Of a stretch of 64,000 bases of DNA, positions 23,401-33,973 are shown one piece after another. The translations under genes were made by a program, and so were the position numbers. Each line of letters opens with the position of its first letter. The stretch's first letter is position 1. Source of the stretch: Biscogniauxia marginata (Eukaryota; Ascomycota; Sordariomycetes; Xylariales; Xylariaceae). The stretch is taken from NCBI GenBank assembly GCA_022695795.1, contig MU404090.1, positions 186,001 through 250,000 of the forward strand, read 5' to 3'. Below the pieces are notes generated by a model. It searched no databases, was not told the DNA's origin, and saw only the letters and a program-made list of their open reading frames with translations.

Positions 23401-25406
23401 CAGACTGTCTCACAGGTAAGGAGGACTGTCTTCAACTGATGTTCGGCACGCCGCAAGGCCGAGAAGTCGTTACGGATATGTATGCCAACTCTCCCATCAC
23501 CGGGATTTGGATTCAACAACTTGAGAGCTTCCTCGAAAGGCTCGTTTCGAGACTTCCAAAGAGCGGAGAACCCCTCCGCATACTCGAAATGGGGGCAGGT
23601 ACTGGCGGAACGACCAGCAAGATGGTGCCTATGCTGGCCCGTCTCGGCGTTCCCGTCGAATACACCGTGACCGACATCTCGGGCTCACTAGTAGCGGCCG
23701 CTCGAAAGAGATTCAAGCAATATTCCTTTATGAAATTCAAAGTGCTTGACATCGAATCTGAGCCAGAAGCGAAGCTTTTACAGAGCCAACACGTCATTCT
23801 GGCCACAAACTGCGTCCATGCGACGCGAGACCTGTCTATATCGTTAACGAATATTCATCGCCTTCTGAGACCCGAAGGATTCCTGATGCTTCTAGAAATG
23901 ACAGAACAGGTACCGTGGGTTGATTTCATCTTTGGGCTGGTGGAAGGATGGTGGTTGTTTGAGGATGATAGGAACTATGTACTCCAGCCAGCTACTCATT
24001 GGGAGAAGAAACTGCATTCAGTTGGCTTCGGCCATGTCGACTGGACTGAAGGAGACCTTCCTGAAGCCAGCCTTCAGCGCCTGATCATCGCCCACGCGTC
24101 TGGACCTAGGTATGATCGCGGGGTAAGGCCTCACTCCCTATCTGTCCCCAGGAACACCGCATTGACGGATATCACAGAGCGTCGGGAAGTGATTGACTCC
24201 ATCATTCACAAATACACGAAAGACTTCCGCACACCATCTAATTCCAACACACCCGGTGCGGACGCGCTACCGTCAGGACATTGTGTAATTGTCACCGGCG
24301 CCACCGGGAGCCTCGGCTCCCACATTGTGGCCTCCCTGGCGCAGCGTCTCGATGTTGAGACGGTGGTGTGCCTGAATCGGCTAAGCACCATTGACTCCAA
24401 GGAACGCCAGCAGAAATCTATAGAGATGAGAGGAATTATGCTAGATTCGACGTCCATGCTTAAGCTGAAGGTGGTAGAAACGGACACGAGCAAGCCCGCA
24501 CTGGGGCTGTCCCCTGAGACATACCGCTATTTAGTGGAAAACACGACTCACATCGTCCACAGTGCCTGGCCCATGAGCCTAACGCGACCCGTGCGTGCCT
24601 ACGAGTCCCAGTTCAAGGTCTTTCGGAACCTCATCGATCTCGCGCGTGAAATCGCAGATAACCGACCAGCCTCATTTAAGCTCGGGTTCCAGTTCATCTC
24701 CTCCCTCGCCGTTGTCGGCAACTACCCAGCCTGGACCGGTAAGGCACTGGTGCCCGAGCAACCCACTACCGTCGAGTCCGTCCCGGCGGCCGGGTATGCA
24801 GACGCAAAGCTAGCATGCGAGCACATTCTGCGCGAGACGCTGCATCGCTACCCAGACCGCTTCCATGCGATGGTGGTGCGCATCGCCCAGATCTCTGGAT
24901 CGACCAGCAATGGATACTGGAATCCGACCGAGTACATGCCGTTCCTCATCAAGTCATCACAGGTACTCAAGATCCTGCCAGACTTGGAGGGCACGCTATC
25001 GTGGTATCCCGTAAACGACGTGGCTGCCACGCTTGGCGAGCTGCTGGTGTCCGATACTACGTCGAATCTAATCTATCATATTGATAATCCCTCGCGGCAG
25101 CCGTGGTCGGAGATGATCGCGACACTGGCCCGCGCACTTCACATAGCACCGGAAAATGTCGTCCCTTATGCACAATGGATCGACCGGATACGGCGTTTCA
25201 GGGGCTCTGTCTCTGACAACCCAGCATTACAACTTATAGACTTTTTTGATCACTATTTCCTGCCGATGTCATGTGGTGGCCTGGTTCTGGACACTACTAT
25301 CACTAGAGAGCATTCGGAAACTATGCGGAAAATGAAGCCTGTCGGGAGTGATCTTATCCTGAAGTACATTGATGCGTGGAAGCAATCGGGCTTCTTGAAC
25401 CAGTAA
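17460..25406 (+). CDS. Non-reducing polyketide synthase, SAT-KS-AT-PT-ACP-CMeT-R
   Basis: Two exons (17460..18104 and 18159..25406; 54-nt intron with branch site CTAAC) encode 2630 residues. The order is: SAT (GLCTGML, Cys141; His260), KS from about 395 (VDTACSSSS, Cys560), AT (GHSFGEL, Ser1007), PT (His1331 in PHMANFVANTA, Asp1510), one ACP (ELGIDSLMAMEL, Ser1702), a Asn-Gly-Val repeat linker, C-methyltransferase (EMGAGTGGTT, about 2025-2034) and a reductive release domain (TGATGSLGSH at 2261; YADAK, Tyr2428). No ketoreductase or enoylreductase is present. All catalytic residues I can check are intact. Synthases of this layout take an acyl starter through SAT, extend it with malonyl-CoA, C-methylate with SAM, cyclise in PT and release an aromatic aldehyde, as in citrinin, azaphilone and methylorcinaldehyde pathways. 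Chain length and starter cannot be read from sequence. It is the core enzyme of the cluster. Confidence 0.96.
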
Positions 25407-26024
25407 AAAGAAGAGTGTAGGCATCAGGTGGTCCCATTTGGAAATCTGACAAATATATCAGACCTTCGTATCATTTAATAGAATGAAAACCATTAACCAG
25501 ATCCTATTTTGTTTGATGTCACTGTTATCGAAATGAGATGAAGATGAGGCTAGGACCAAGTGTATTAGTTCAAGGTGAGTCTAGTAGATGAGCAAAGCCC
25601 ACCTATATATATACAGGAGACCAGGGATCATACAGCCTCATATTTCAATAACCCTGTGTGGGACAGCAACATAAAGACGTAGGAAGAAAATGAAGTAGAG
25701 TCCGCTTTATTAAGTGTAATAAGACAACTCCGGCAGAAGTATAAGTATATATAAATGTATTTACATGAAGAGAGGATATAGGTACACAACAATGCTACCT
25801 AATCGAATAGGCCCCAATGATATATGTTACAGCCAACGAAATCCAAGAAATTTAAGTCTATCGCGCACCAAACCTCCAACTCATATTGTATGGTTTAACC
25901 AATCTCTAAAGACTCCTAATGTATACCCAAGAACAGAGAAGAATAACAAGGGAAAGTAATGAAAACATCTAAATAGTGCTGAACGACAAATCTAGGGCCT
26001 GCCGACCCCGATTCATATACATGA
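25407..26024. other. Convergent spacer with an old solo LTR
   Basis: The region between the 3' ends of the PKS and the flavin oxidase. It contains a solo LTR copy at 25523-25650; the remainder is AT-rich and shows no gene. Confidence 0.55.
25523..25650 (+). repeat. Solo LTR, family A, copy 1 (diverged)
   Basis: A 128-bp sequence sharing the body of family A (GGTGAGTCTAG, AGCAAAGCCC, TATATATA, CAGCCTCATATTTCAATA) with the copies at 33763, 35045 and 38970. The ends have decayed to TGTTAT and TCAATA, and no target duplication is left, so this is an old insertion. It lies just past the PKS 3' end. Confidence 0.7.
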
Positions 26025-27392
26025 TTATGCGGTGGCTTCCGCAGCAGCCACGATCTGGGGCAGAAGAGCTTGCGTGTTGTTCCACAACTGGCTTGCGTTG
26101 AGCACGAACAAGGCACTGACGTACCAGGTGCTTCTGTAGCCCTGGAGGCCATACATGTCCGCGAAAAAGCCATTCTTGACACTGTCAGCGCTCTGCTCCG
26201 GGTGGAACGGCGACTCGTCATCGAATGCCACGAAGTTTGGCGTGGCAGTCGTGTCGCTGCCGCTTGACTTTAGCGCCTCTTGCAGGTTCTTGATGGCCTG
26301 CGTAGTGGCCGCCTCGACCTCAGCCCGCGTCTTCGGCTCGAGCGAGCCGTACGTATACGTATACAGCCCTGGTACAGTGGACGACGGTGAGATATGGAGC
26401 GCGTATGGCAGGTCCGGGACGTGGAACTCGGTGTTCTGGCCCACGTTCTCGAAGTCAAATCCCTCTGGTAACCCGGTGTTCACCACAACGCCCGCGTAGA
26501 ACGGGTACCCGCCAATCTGGCTCAGAATTCCCGACTCGCGATCGTCCAAACCAATGGGCGCTAGGTTTTCTGCCTGAGGCGGCGCTGCCACCACAAGCTG
26601 CTTCGCACGTATCACCTTTTCTCCCGTAGGCGTCGACACGCGTAGCTCGACTCCCGAGGAGGAACGGTTCCCCGAAACGACTGTCGAGCTTAGGAGCACA
26701 TTGTCGACGCCAATCTCGTCCTGTGCCTTGCGGTAGATCTCGGCGTTGTCGTTGTTGGCGTTGTGCACTATATTGCCCGCCATCTGGTCGATCATGAGTG
26801 AGTTCACAAAGTTGAATTGGTACAAGGACAATCTCTCGAGTGGGTTTCCAGCAGGGTTGGGTCCCCTGAAGCTTTGAATCGCCGAACTGTTTATGTTGTG
26901 CTTCTGGATATACTCGGCCCAGGGCAGAAATAGATCCTCAGGAATGTTGTCCGGAAGGTTATACCCGTTCTCCAAATACGGGTACTTATTGAGCTCATTG
27001 GTGTAATCGGCTCCGATGGACCCCGTGCTGAAGCCGTTTAAGACAATGCCCTTCGAGAAGTCCGCGAACTGAGTGGACGTATTGCCAGCTACAGATCCGG
27101 AAGAAAGGGGGACACCAAGACGCTCGTGAAACGAGTGGACAATTTGGTCGTTGTGATAGAACATCACGCCGTAGTTAACAGGAGACCCGGTGGCAGGGTC
27201 AGTATATGTGTGAGTGTGGCCGCCCATGCGGTCATTCCTCTCAATAACGACAACGGTCTGGTTCAAGTCGCCCAGATTGACGGCCGCATAAGTGCCGGTG
27301 CTGCCGCCGCCGAGGATAGCGATATCGCGTTCAATAATATCATCGGCAGCAGCAAGGCAGACGATGCTGCCAATAATTAGGGTAGACTTCAT
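26025..27392 (-). CDS. Secreted FAD-dependent oxidoreductase (amine-oxidase-like fold)
   Basis: An intronless gene of 455 residues from the ATG at 27392. I chose this start because it opens the signal peptide MKSTLIIGSIVCLAAA; the ATG at 27419 would add nine charged residues in front. The mature N-terminus has a Rossmann FAD site, AILGGGSTGTYAA, followed by VVVIERNDRMGGHT, the pattern of flavin amine oxidases and beta-cyclopiazonate dehydrogenase-like proteins. VVAAPPQAENL and a C-terminal GLQGYRSTWYVSALF segment are family-like. Several Asn-x-Ser/Thr sites fit a secreted glycoprotein. It should oxidise a substrate with FAD and O2, either in the secretory route or outside the cell. It faces the PKS tail to tail. 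The exact reaction in the pathway is unknown; an unrelated role is possible. Confidence 0.82.
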   Translation of the reverse strand: MKSTLIIGSIVCLAAADDIIERDIAILGGGSTGTYAAVNLGDLNQTVVVIERNDRMGGHTHTYTDPATGSPVNYGVMFYHNDQIVHSFHERLGVPLSSGSVAGNTSTQFADFSKGIVLNGFSTGSIGADYTNELNKYPYLENGYNLPDNIPEDLFLPWAEYIQKHNINSSAIQSFRGPNPAGNPLERLSLYQFNFVNSLMIDQMAGNIVHNANNDNAEIYRKAQDEIGVDNVLLSSTVVSGNRSSSGVELRVSTPTGEKVIRAKQLVVAAPPQAENLAPIGLDDRESGILSQIGGYPFYAGVVVNTGLPEGFDFENVGQNTEFHVPDLPYALHISPSSTVPGLYTYTYGSLEPKTRAEVEAATTQAIKNLQEALKSSGSDTTATPNFVAFDDESPFHPEQSADSVKNGFFADMYGLQGYRSTWYVSALFVLNASQLWNNTQALLPQIVAAAEATA

Positions 27393-30281
27393 TGTAGCTA
27401 GTACTTGGAGTTTGCGCACTGAATTTCTTGGTTGGAACGGTTGAAGATTAAAACACCTTTACTCACATTTTATATGTCTCTGCCATGCTCTTATATGTCT
27501 CTGGGAAAGCCTCCGGTCTCATATATTTCAAGAATTCTAGCTGTGAACCCCGAATACTGGGACTCGCCCCCCACCCCCTTGACACGAAGAAATCCTGTGA
27601 CTTGTTTCCGCATCATCACATCAGCCTTTTGGGAGGTCCAGGTACAGCCTCTTCGTATATCGGTGCCGTTAGTATATCGATCCTTTCATGTCCACAAGTA
27701 TTCCAGGGGTTTGTCGTGTTTAGTAGCTGCCTTGGACTCATGGGATCATGTCAGAACACTGCCCACTACGCACCTGGCGTGGCAGATATCCAAAGAAATG
27801 ACCCGAGGTATGGGAAAGCCCGAGTAGTCGTTCCTGACCAATACAAGCCACCTCTAGCCAATAGATAAGAATTTTGTGTCGTCTAGGTTCTAAACAGTCT
27901 AATTTTAGATATAATATGGCAAGGCTTGAGTAGGCAATAGCCCAGAGCTAATAGAGCTGATAAAGTCTGACAGGGGGATGACTCCTGGTTCTGACTGTCC
28001 CTTGAACTACAAGGGAGCTGATGGTACGTATATATTCACGAACCACGACTATGTATCTAGGTAGTCATGCGATCTTATGCAATGCATTGTCAATCCGATG
28101 CGCCAATGCCACGGGATGAAAGCCCGACTGCGTGGCTCGCACGTGTGCAGCACAGCAACGCTTCCAAATAGGGGTAATGGGAATTATTTCTTGGGATTGA
28201 AGACATGCCAGGTACTGCTTACAGCTTTGTGGAACACTGCAGTGCCTATTAATACTGCATCTGACATGACGCGAGTAATATCGGGAAGACAAACCATAAA
28301 TGCTTCCAAGTTCTAACCTAAAAAGAAAAAAAATATCTAACAATATCTGTAAGAATTGCATAGAACTACCAGGGAACCTACCTAATGAGGATTATACTAA
28401 GTCAATATATCTATACTCCGAGATAGACACGTTTCTGAAATACAATCTCTTGGTTTGTATAGATCATAGGATGCCGGGAAGATGCCGAAGAGGATTTTAT
28501 GGGCCTTATTACACCTTCTTGGCCTTATCTCGGTGTGAACTTCCAGCCCTGCCCAGCTGAGAGCCTCAGTTCCACTTACGCAGAAGCCACGTGGACCATG
28601 GGTATTATTGCATATGACATGATGATGCCTACAGGTATAAAAGCTTCCAAGACTGGAGGCTTGGGAATCCGAGAATAGTGGATTGGCCCCACCACCATTC
28701 ACTAATCACTCATAAAATGGTTCCTAGGGCTTCATTCTTGATGTGAAACCTTAAGGATAAAATTTATCTACTTGAAAGAAAAGGGTACCTACTTGATCGA
28801 GTCATACGCCAAAATTACTAAAAGAGCCCCTATTAAGCCCCAAGTAAAAAGCACCTTCAAGATGCCTCTCACTCATCATGTTTCCAGAAACATTATCTCC
28901 ACCTTCCAAAACTTACTATGTAGTAGGTTTCAAGGTCACTAGCAACCGCCTTAATCCCGCAATCGGTACCTGGGGTTATTGGACCCAAGAGCACATATTG
29001 CATACCCGAACGCACAGATTGCCAAGACGGGACGATAGGGACAGGGGTCCAATGGAGGGGTCAACGAAGCGAATCCTTGGCCAAGACATGGTTTAGTTCC
29101 TATACATGTAAACTATATATGTACGTCCTAGATAGCGGTTGCATCATAGACTTGCGCATGGGGGCTATCCCGAACCGTCAAGCCCCCCCCCCCCTCCCTT
29201 CCACCCAAAACGATCTCCTGCGAGCAACGATTAACCACGGACATTTCTAAACAATGCCGCATACTGCCATGGCTAGCCCTAGAAAGTTAGGTGGGTAGTA
29301 TATAAGACTCCTATTGAACTCCTAGCATTTCGTTCTTGTACCATGATTACTGGACAATCGCTTCTCAGAGCAACAACGAGATACTGTTAGGACCTCCGTA
29401 AATTTAGGTCCTATTGTTGATATGGTAAAAGTCAATGTTGATAAGCTGTATTTGGCGGGATGAGAGTGCATGGTTCCAATGCAAGGTTCTTGTTCAATTG
29501 CAAGGGGAACATATAATTGAAAGGGGTGAAGGATTACCTATCATTTTGTTCTGAGTTTTAGTACGCTTACTCCTCAAGGGACAAGAGGATCACGCGATAT
29601 TTCATCTTGGTACCACGAGGACGCGATATCAAATGAAGCTTCCTACAGATCTCGCCGCTATCATGACTCATGGGATATATACGTTCCTTAAATAGTAGGT
29701 ACTAATGTGTCCTATATTGGCAGTTCGTAGGATATGCTCGTCAGAGCTATAGGATAGATGTATCGATACTATTGCAAGTACCTACTAGAAGTCGCTAAAG
29801 TAACGGTCAACTCGGATCACGCGCGATAGCGTTGTGGAAAATAGCTATAGGGACTATATAAACCTAACCAGAATGCCTTCCGGATGTAATATCTTTTCCC
29901 GAGATATTTGTGGTTCTTCGCCGAGCCCTACTTCCCAACAATTAATTTGATTTTTCTCCAAAGAATCTTTATTAATATGTTACTATAAATCATCCAGTAG
30001 CTTTGAGGGAATCGTTCGATTGTTCGACCAATACTTAGCTTTTGATGTGTCGACTACTGCCAAAATATGCACCACGTCTTCATGCAGGCTAGATAATCAC
30101 CGTGCCAATCATCTTTGATCCCTCTTTTTTTTTTGTGTAGACAGAGCCGAAACCCGAACTTAAGAGGCATGGCCCCTCAGATTGTTATTTATGCTCGTTA
30201 GGACTTCAAGAACCAGTATTACGAAAGGCTAACCAGCATAGTATCCAGTAGCAGATAAATGTTAACGGTTAGGTTCTCAAG
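27393..30281. other. Long intergenic region
   Basis: Nearly 2.9 kb between the flavin oxidase and the DUF4243 gene, which diverge from it. The open frames are short and overlapping with no domain. A run of 12 C lies at about 29183-29194. The ends should hold the promoters of the two flanking genes. No LTR or inverted repeat was recognised. Confidence 0.5.
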
Positions 30282-31921
30282 ATGCTTAAGACAGACACGT
30301 ATATCATTAACCCCGTGTTAACCCCTGGTTTGGTCCATGCCGACAACTTGACCGAGGAAAGTGCCAGGACAACGGAAGAACTACTCAAGGACAACAATGC
30401 CAACTATCACATCTTCTTCACCATGGAGGATCACATGGGCGTGAGTCCGACTGGATGTCCAATATGACAGAATCTAATTGTGCTAATGGGGGGATAGGTG
30501 TATTTACATAATCACATCGCCCATCATGATCTGACAATTTGGGCCATGGGGGCAACCCCTGAGGTTCTAAGATCGCAGCATCAACGCAATGCTTTATACC
30601 AGAGGCCATCCTTTACCATAGTTCCCCCAGTGGTACAGGATCTTGAGGATGATTATGTGTTCAAGAGATGCCTCGGCAAAGAAGAACACTTCCGTAATTT
30701 TGAGAGGTTCTTTCTGAATCAAATCAACCAACATGGATATCAAGCGGTGATACAGAAATATCTTGTGGGGGGCTCAGAGATCGCTGAAGAAATGCATTGC
30801 CACATTTACATGGGTACGTGAGCAATATCCCACCCTCTATAGCAGATTCAAGTTATTTTGCCGAGAATGATTAGCTGACCGGGTGTACGTGAGACACGCA
30901 GGCTATGTACACGGGCTGATCCACATTGGTCTCGCGTTCGAGTTTCGACAACCTCTGTTACTAGCAGAGGGGCTGGCGCAAGCCGCTGTTCACCACGACT
31001 GGTGGTATACCGAGTATCTCAGAGCGGCGGAAGCTCTAGCGGCCGAGGCTAAAGAGCCGCCTTTGCCCTTAGCTGATCTCATAGACATGGAGCGCGCGGA
31101 CCCTAAGATCAGTACCTGTTCGAGCCTCGAATTTCACACCCAGACTCGCAAATACTCGGGTCGATGGGCGATGGACAAGGAGATAGCGCGCGATGGCGTC
31201 TTGCCGAACGCGAAAGCTGAATTGGTGAGACTCGCGGCGCGGTGGCGCGTTGACCCGGACAATCTAGAGAAATACACGGCGGAGCTCGTCAATGCTGCTC
31301 GTATGTACCTCAACTTTAAGAAGAAGCGTGCTACGTTTATTTATCTTTTTTCGCTATTCGAGTTCGTCACTGTCTAGGTATGTAAGGAGCTAACGAACTT
31401 CAGTCTACATCACAGCAGGTGCACAGAGACCTCCGTACCAGTGCACCTTTGACTTCTGGATCTTACACACTTTGACCGCGAGTATTGGGCATGTATCATT
31501 CCTGAAGGAGGAGTCCATGACCAAAGAACAGAAGGCTCGCCTGATTGAATACAGCGGCCGATGTTTCATGATGACCTACGCCGGCCTGGGAGTGCCTGAG
31601 TTACGGCTAGACTACCTCTGTTCACATCGCTCCAAACTCCCTAACCAGGGCTGGCCTGAAGTGTTTGAACGAGCAACCCGCCACGAAGATGACGGCCACA
31701 TGGCCAAGATGATCCGCTCTACGAAGGTAGCTGAGGACATCTGCAAGCCGTATGATCATCTGCCCGAGATTCGGGTAAAGCAGCACATGTGTCTGATTGC
31801 CGGGATTGCCATGATCGACTCCGCGAGTTCGCAGCCCATGACGTGGACAAAACACTGGGACTTTGTCCGCGGCGCCGGATGGGAGGATGCATGGAAGCGA
31901 TTTCCCAAGAGGGACTACTGA
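30282..31921 (+). CDS. Questin-oxidase-like (DUF4243) Baeyer-Villiger-type oxygenase
   Basis: Four exons, join(30282..30440, 30498..30813, 30902..31300, 31404..31921), give 463 residues, the family size. The His-rich segments typical of questin oxidase/MoxY-like proteins are seen: YLHNHIAHHDLT near residue 55, GGSEIAEEMHCHIYMGYVHGLIHIG across the second splice, EGLAQAAVHHDWW, and a C-terminal LRLDYLCSHRS ... DDGHMAKMIRS block. Related enzymes cleave anthraquinones or other ring ketones by NADPH-dependent Baeyer-Villiger oxidation. Introns have GTGAGT, GTACGT and GTATGT donors, and the last has a GCTAAC branch site. It is the right-hand end of the cluster as I read it, 6.5 kb beyond the PKS. 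It may cleave or expand a ring of the polyketide; the substrate is not known. Confidence 0.86.
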
Positions 31922-33762
31922 GGAACATTTTATGCCGGAGCATAACTCGAAACATCAGACGAGAAATTGTTTTATTTTCTTGGTTGTCTCAACTATCAGC
32001 TAGTCATTTTATACTAGTAAACAGTATGAATATAACAGGTCAACACAAGGGTTTTCTTGCATATCGAGATGCCATGTTTGCTCAGCAATTGAAGCATTTA
32101 AGCGAAGTCATCGAGTGAACCATTAAGCGGTTTACACTTAAATGACAAGGGGTTTGAGGAAAACTCCAGAGACTTGCAAGTCATCTTGCGATCACCAAAA
32201 GGTGAAGCTCTGTCGGATATCCGGCTACCTGATTTTCAAAAGACCGTGCAGGATGTATAAAGATCTTACGAGGTTCTTACATCTAAATATTTGCCGAATA
32301 GGATTTAAAGATATTCGCCAGAAACAACCGTGAACCATGACGAGATAAGTAGCTGTTGCTGGCAAATCAGATATTAGCCGTAGATTTGTAAGCATGTAGC
32401 TCTGCCATATATTTTATAGGGGTCTCCACTTGAGATATTGGCCGTCAGCTGATGTACCCAAGCCACCCAACGACTTGTCATGAGAATGGTCCGAGACGAA
32501 CTGCAATAAAAAATAATTTAATAAAAAATAATAAAAAAAGCCCCGGCTCGTAGAAGCCACTTTTTCAGATCCTACTCAATCTTTCAGGGTGTCACGGACA
32601 GGTGGCCCGTGCTTTGGGCATGTATATAGTACTTTCGTAGTAGGTGCTAGAGAGGAGCTTCCCTCCTCCCTAGCGCAACAACAAGTAACATACGCACCCT
32701 TACACAGGGTCAAACGCTATCTTTTATTGACCAATGTCTCTAAAGCTTTTTCCAAGTCTCCAACACTTCTCGTGCGCTTAAGAGTAGAAATTTCGGTGGA
32801 GAAACCAGAGGGGCTGGGCGCGGTAGACTTAAAGCACGTCCGATTTCCCTCTGACAGGACTATATCGGAGTTGGCGAGGGCAATTGAGAGACACAGCTTA
32901 ACCTGGGATGCGGAATTAGCTGAACATAAGGCGAAGCATGAGCTTAGGTTATTTGCGTATGCATACCATTATTCCCTGTAAGCCTAACAGTCCCCTGGAC
33001 TTCATATTACTTATATATAAAACTATCAAACTTGCTACAGCCTAATAAGGACTTGTCATCAGCTTAGGTCTTGGGAAGACCAATCGTTTATCTTGTTCTT
33101 GGCCTTACTCCGTAGGAAAAAACAGGTTATATTTACCTTGCTAACACTACGTTATATATATATATACAGGATTGATCATGCTAAAGGAGGAATTTTCACG
33201 GAAATGTATAATTTAGAGAAAAGAATTTGGACAATACCAGAATTCTGTTCAGCTCATGTTTCAAGATCCAAGGGGGTATGGTAGGGTCCACCCAGCCCAC
33301 GCGTAAAGAAGTCACCAACAAGGTTCTCACGAGGCGTTCAAAGGGCGAAGGGAAGGGATGATGGAAAAGGGGGTAGTAATCCAGCAAGACTGAGTTGATA
33401 AAAATATCTTCGTAATTTTGCCCCTTAATAGGTTCCCTCCCTGCATTCCCTCTATTACATTCTTTCACCTTAACGTTCTCAGTCCTATCAGGGGTGGAGC
33501 CAGCTGTAATCTGTGTTCTTTTTTTCTTTCATTCTACCGTTAGTAGTTCATCCTAGCGGACTTTCAGGCTGAGCATGTAGCCTAGCCATAATACCTAGGT
33601 AGTCTGGACCGAGGTTACCAGACCACATCGTTATGCCAAGTTTTGTTCAATTTAACCTAGAATCTTTACTACCGTCTGTATGACGGCACGAACATACTTG
33701 CAACCCGTATGATGTAGCTATACGAATGGCCTCATTTGACCAGGAAATCAAGCATCACTTTC
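31922..33762. other. Intergenic repeat-bearing region right of the cluster
   Basis: No intact gene is visible. It contains a family B solo LTR (32590-32704). A stretch at about 33196-33470 has open minus-strand coding and a sequence style that reminds me of retroelement terminal DNA, but I cannot pair it with another copy here. A 130-codon frame at 32589-32981 begins inside the LTR and is taken as chance. Confidence 0.45.
32590..32704 (-). mobile_element. Solo LTR-like element, family B, copy 1, with perfect target duplication
   Basis: A 115-bp sequence starting TGTCACGGACAGG and ending CGCACCCTTACA on the + strand. It is bounded on both sides by the same 5 bases CAGGG (32585-32589 and 32705-32709). 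A second copy, about 80 percent alike by eye and in the opposite orientation, lies at 55472-55584. TG...CA ends and a 5-bp duplication fit a solo LTR of a retrotransposon; the small size suggests a TRIM-like element. A small terminal-repeat DNA element is the alternative, since the two ends are weakly inverse (TGTCACGG / TGTAAGGG). Confidence 0.75.
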
Positions 33763-33890
33763 TGTTGAGATGAGACGATGTGAGGATGGGATCAAGTGTA
33801 TGAGTTCAATATGAGTCTAGATAAGGGGGCGAAGCCCTCCTATATGTGTAGATACAGGCGACAAGGGTCGTATAGCCCCATATTTCAACA
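33763..33890 (+). mobile_element. Solo LTR, family A, copy 2 (well preserved)
   Basis: A 128-bp sequence with TGTTGAGATGAGACG at the start and CCCATATTTCAACA at the end, so the ends form the short inverse pair TGTTGA/TCAACA expected of an LTR. The flanking 5 bases are ctttc and ttttc, a near-perfect target duplication. The sequence without the insertion survives at 53380-53422, where the left and right flanks are joined, which supports true insertion. No internal retroelement genes are adjacent. Confidence 0.8.
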
Positions 33891-33973
33891 TTTTCGATAC
33901 CACCTATGCTGCTGTTTCAGTTTCGTTCTTTGCTATTTAACGGCGGCGATGCCTAGAAGTCAAGCGAGAGAGT

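Noticed and set aside
29183..29194. Run of 12 C as a structural feature
   Set aside because: A simple homopolymer in non-coding DNA with nothing arranged around it.
32589..32981. 130-codon + strand frame as a gene
   Set aside because: Its first 38 codons lie in the family B repeat and the same bases are repeated, inverted, at 55472-55584; no domain is seen in the rest.
33196..33470. Third LTR-like repeat
   Set aside because: The style resembles retroelement terminal DNA but no second copy, TG...CA ends or target duplication could be found in the window.
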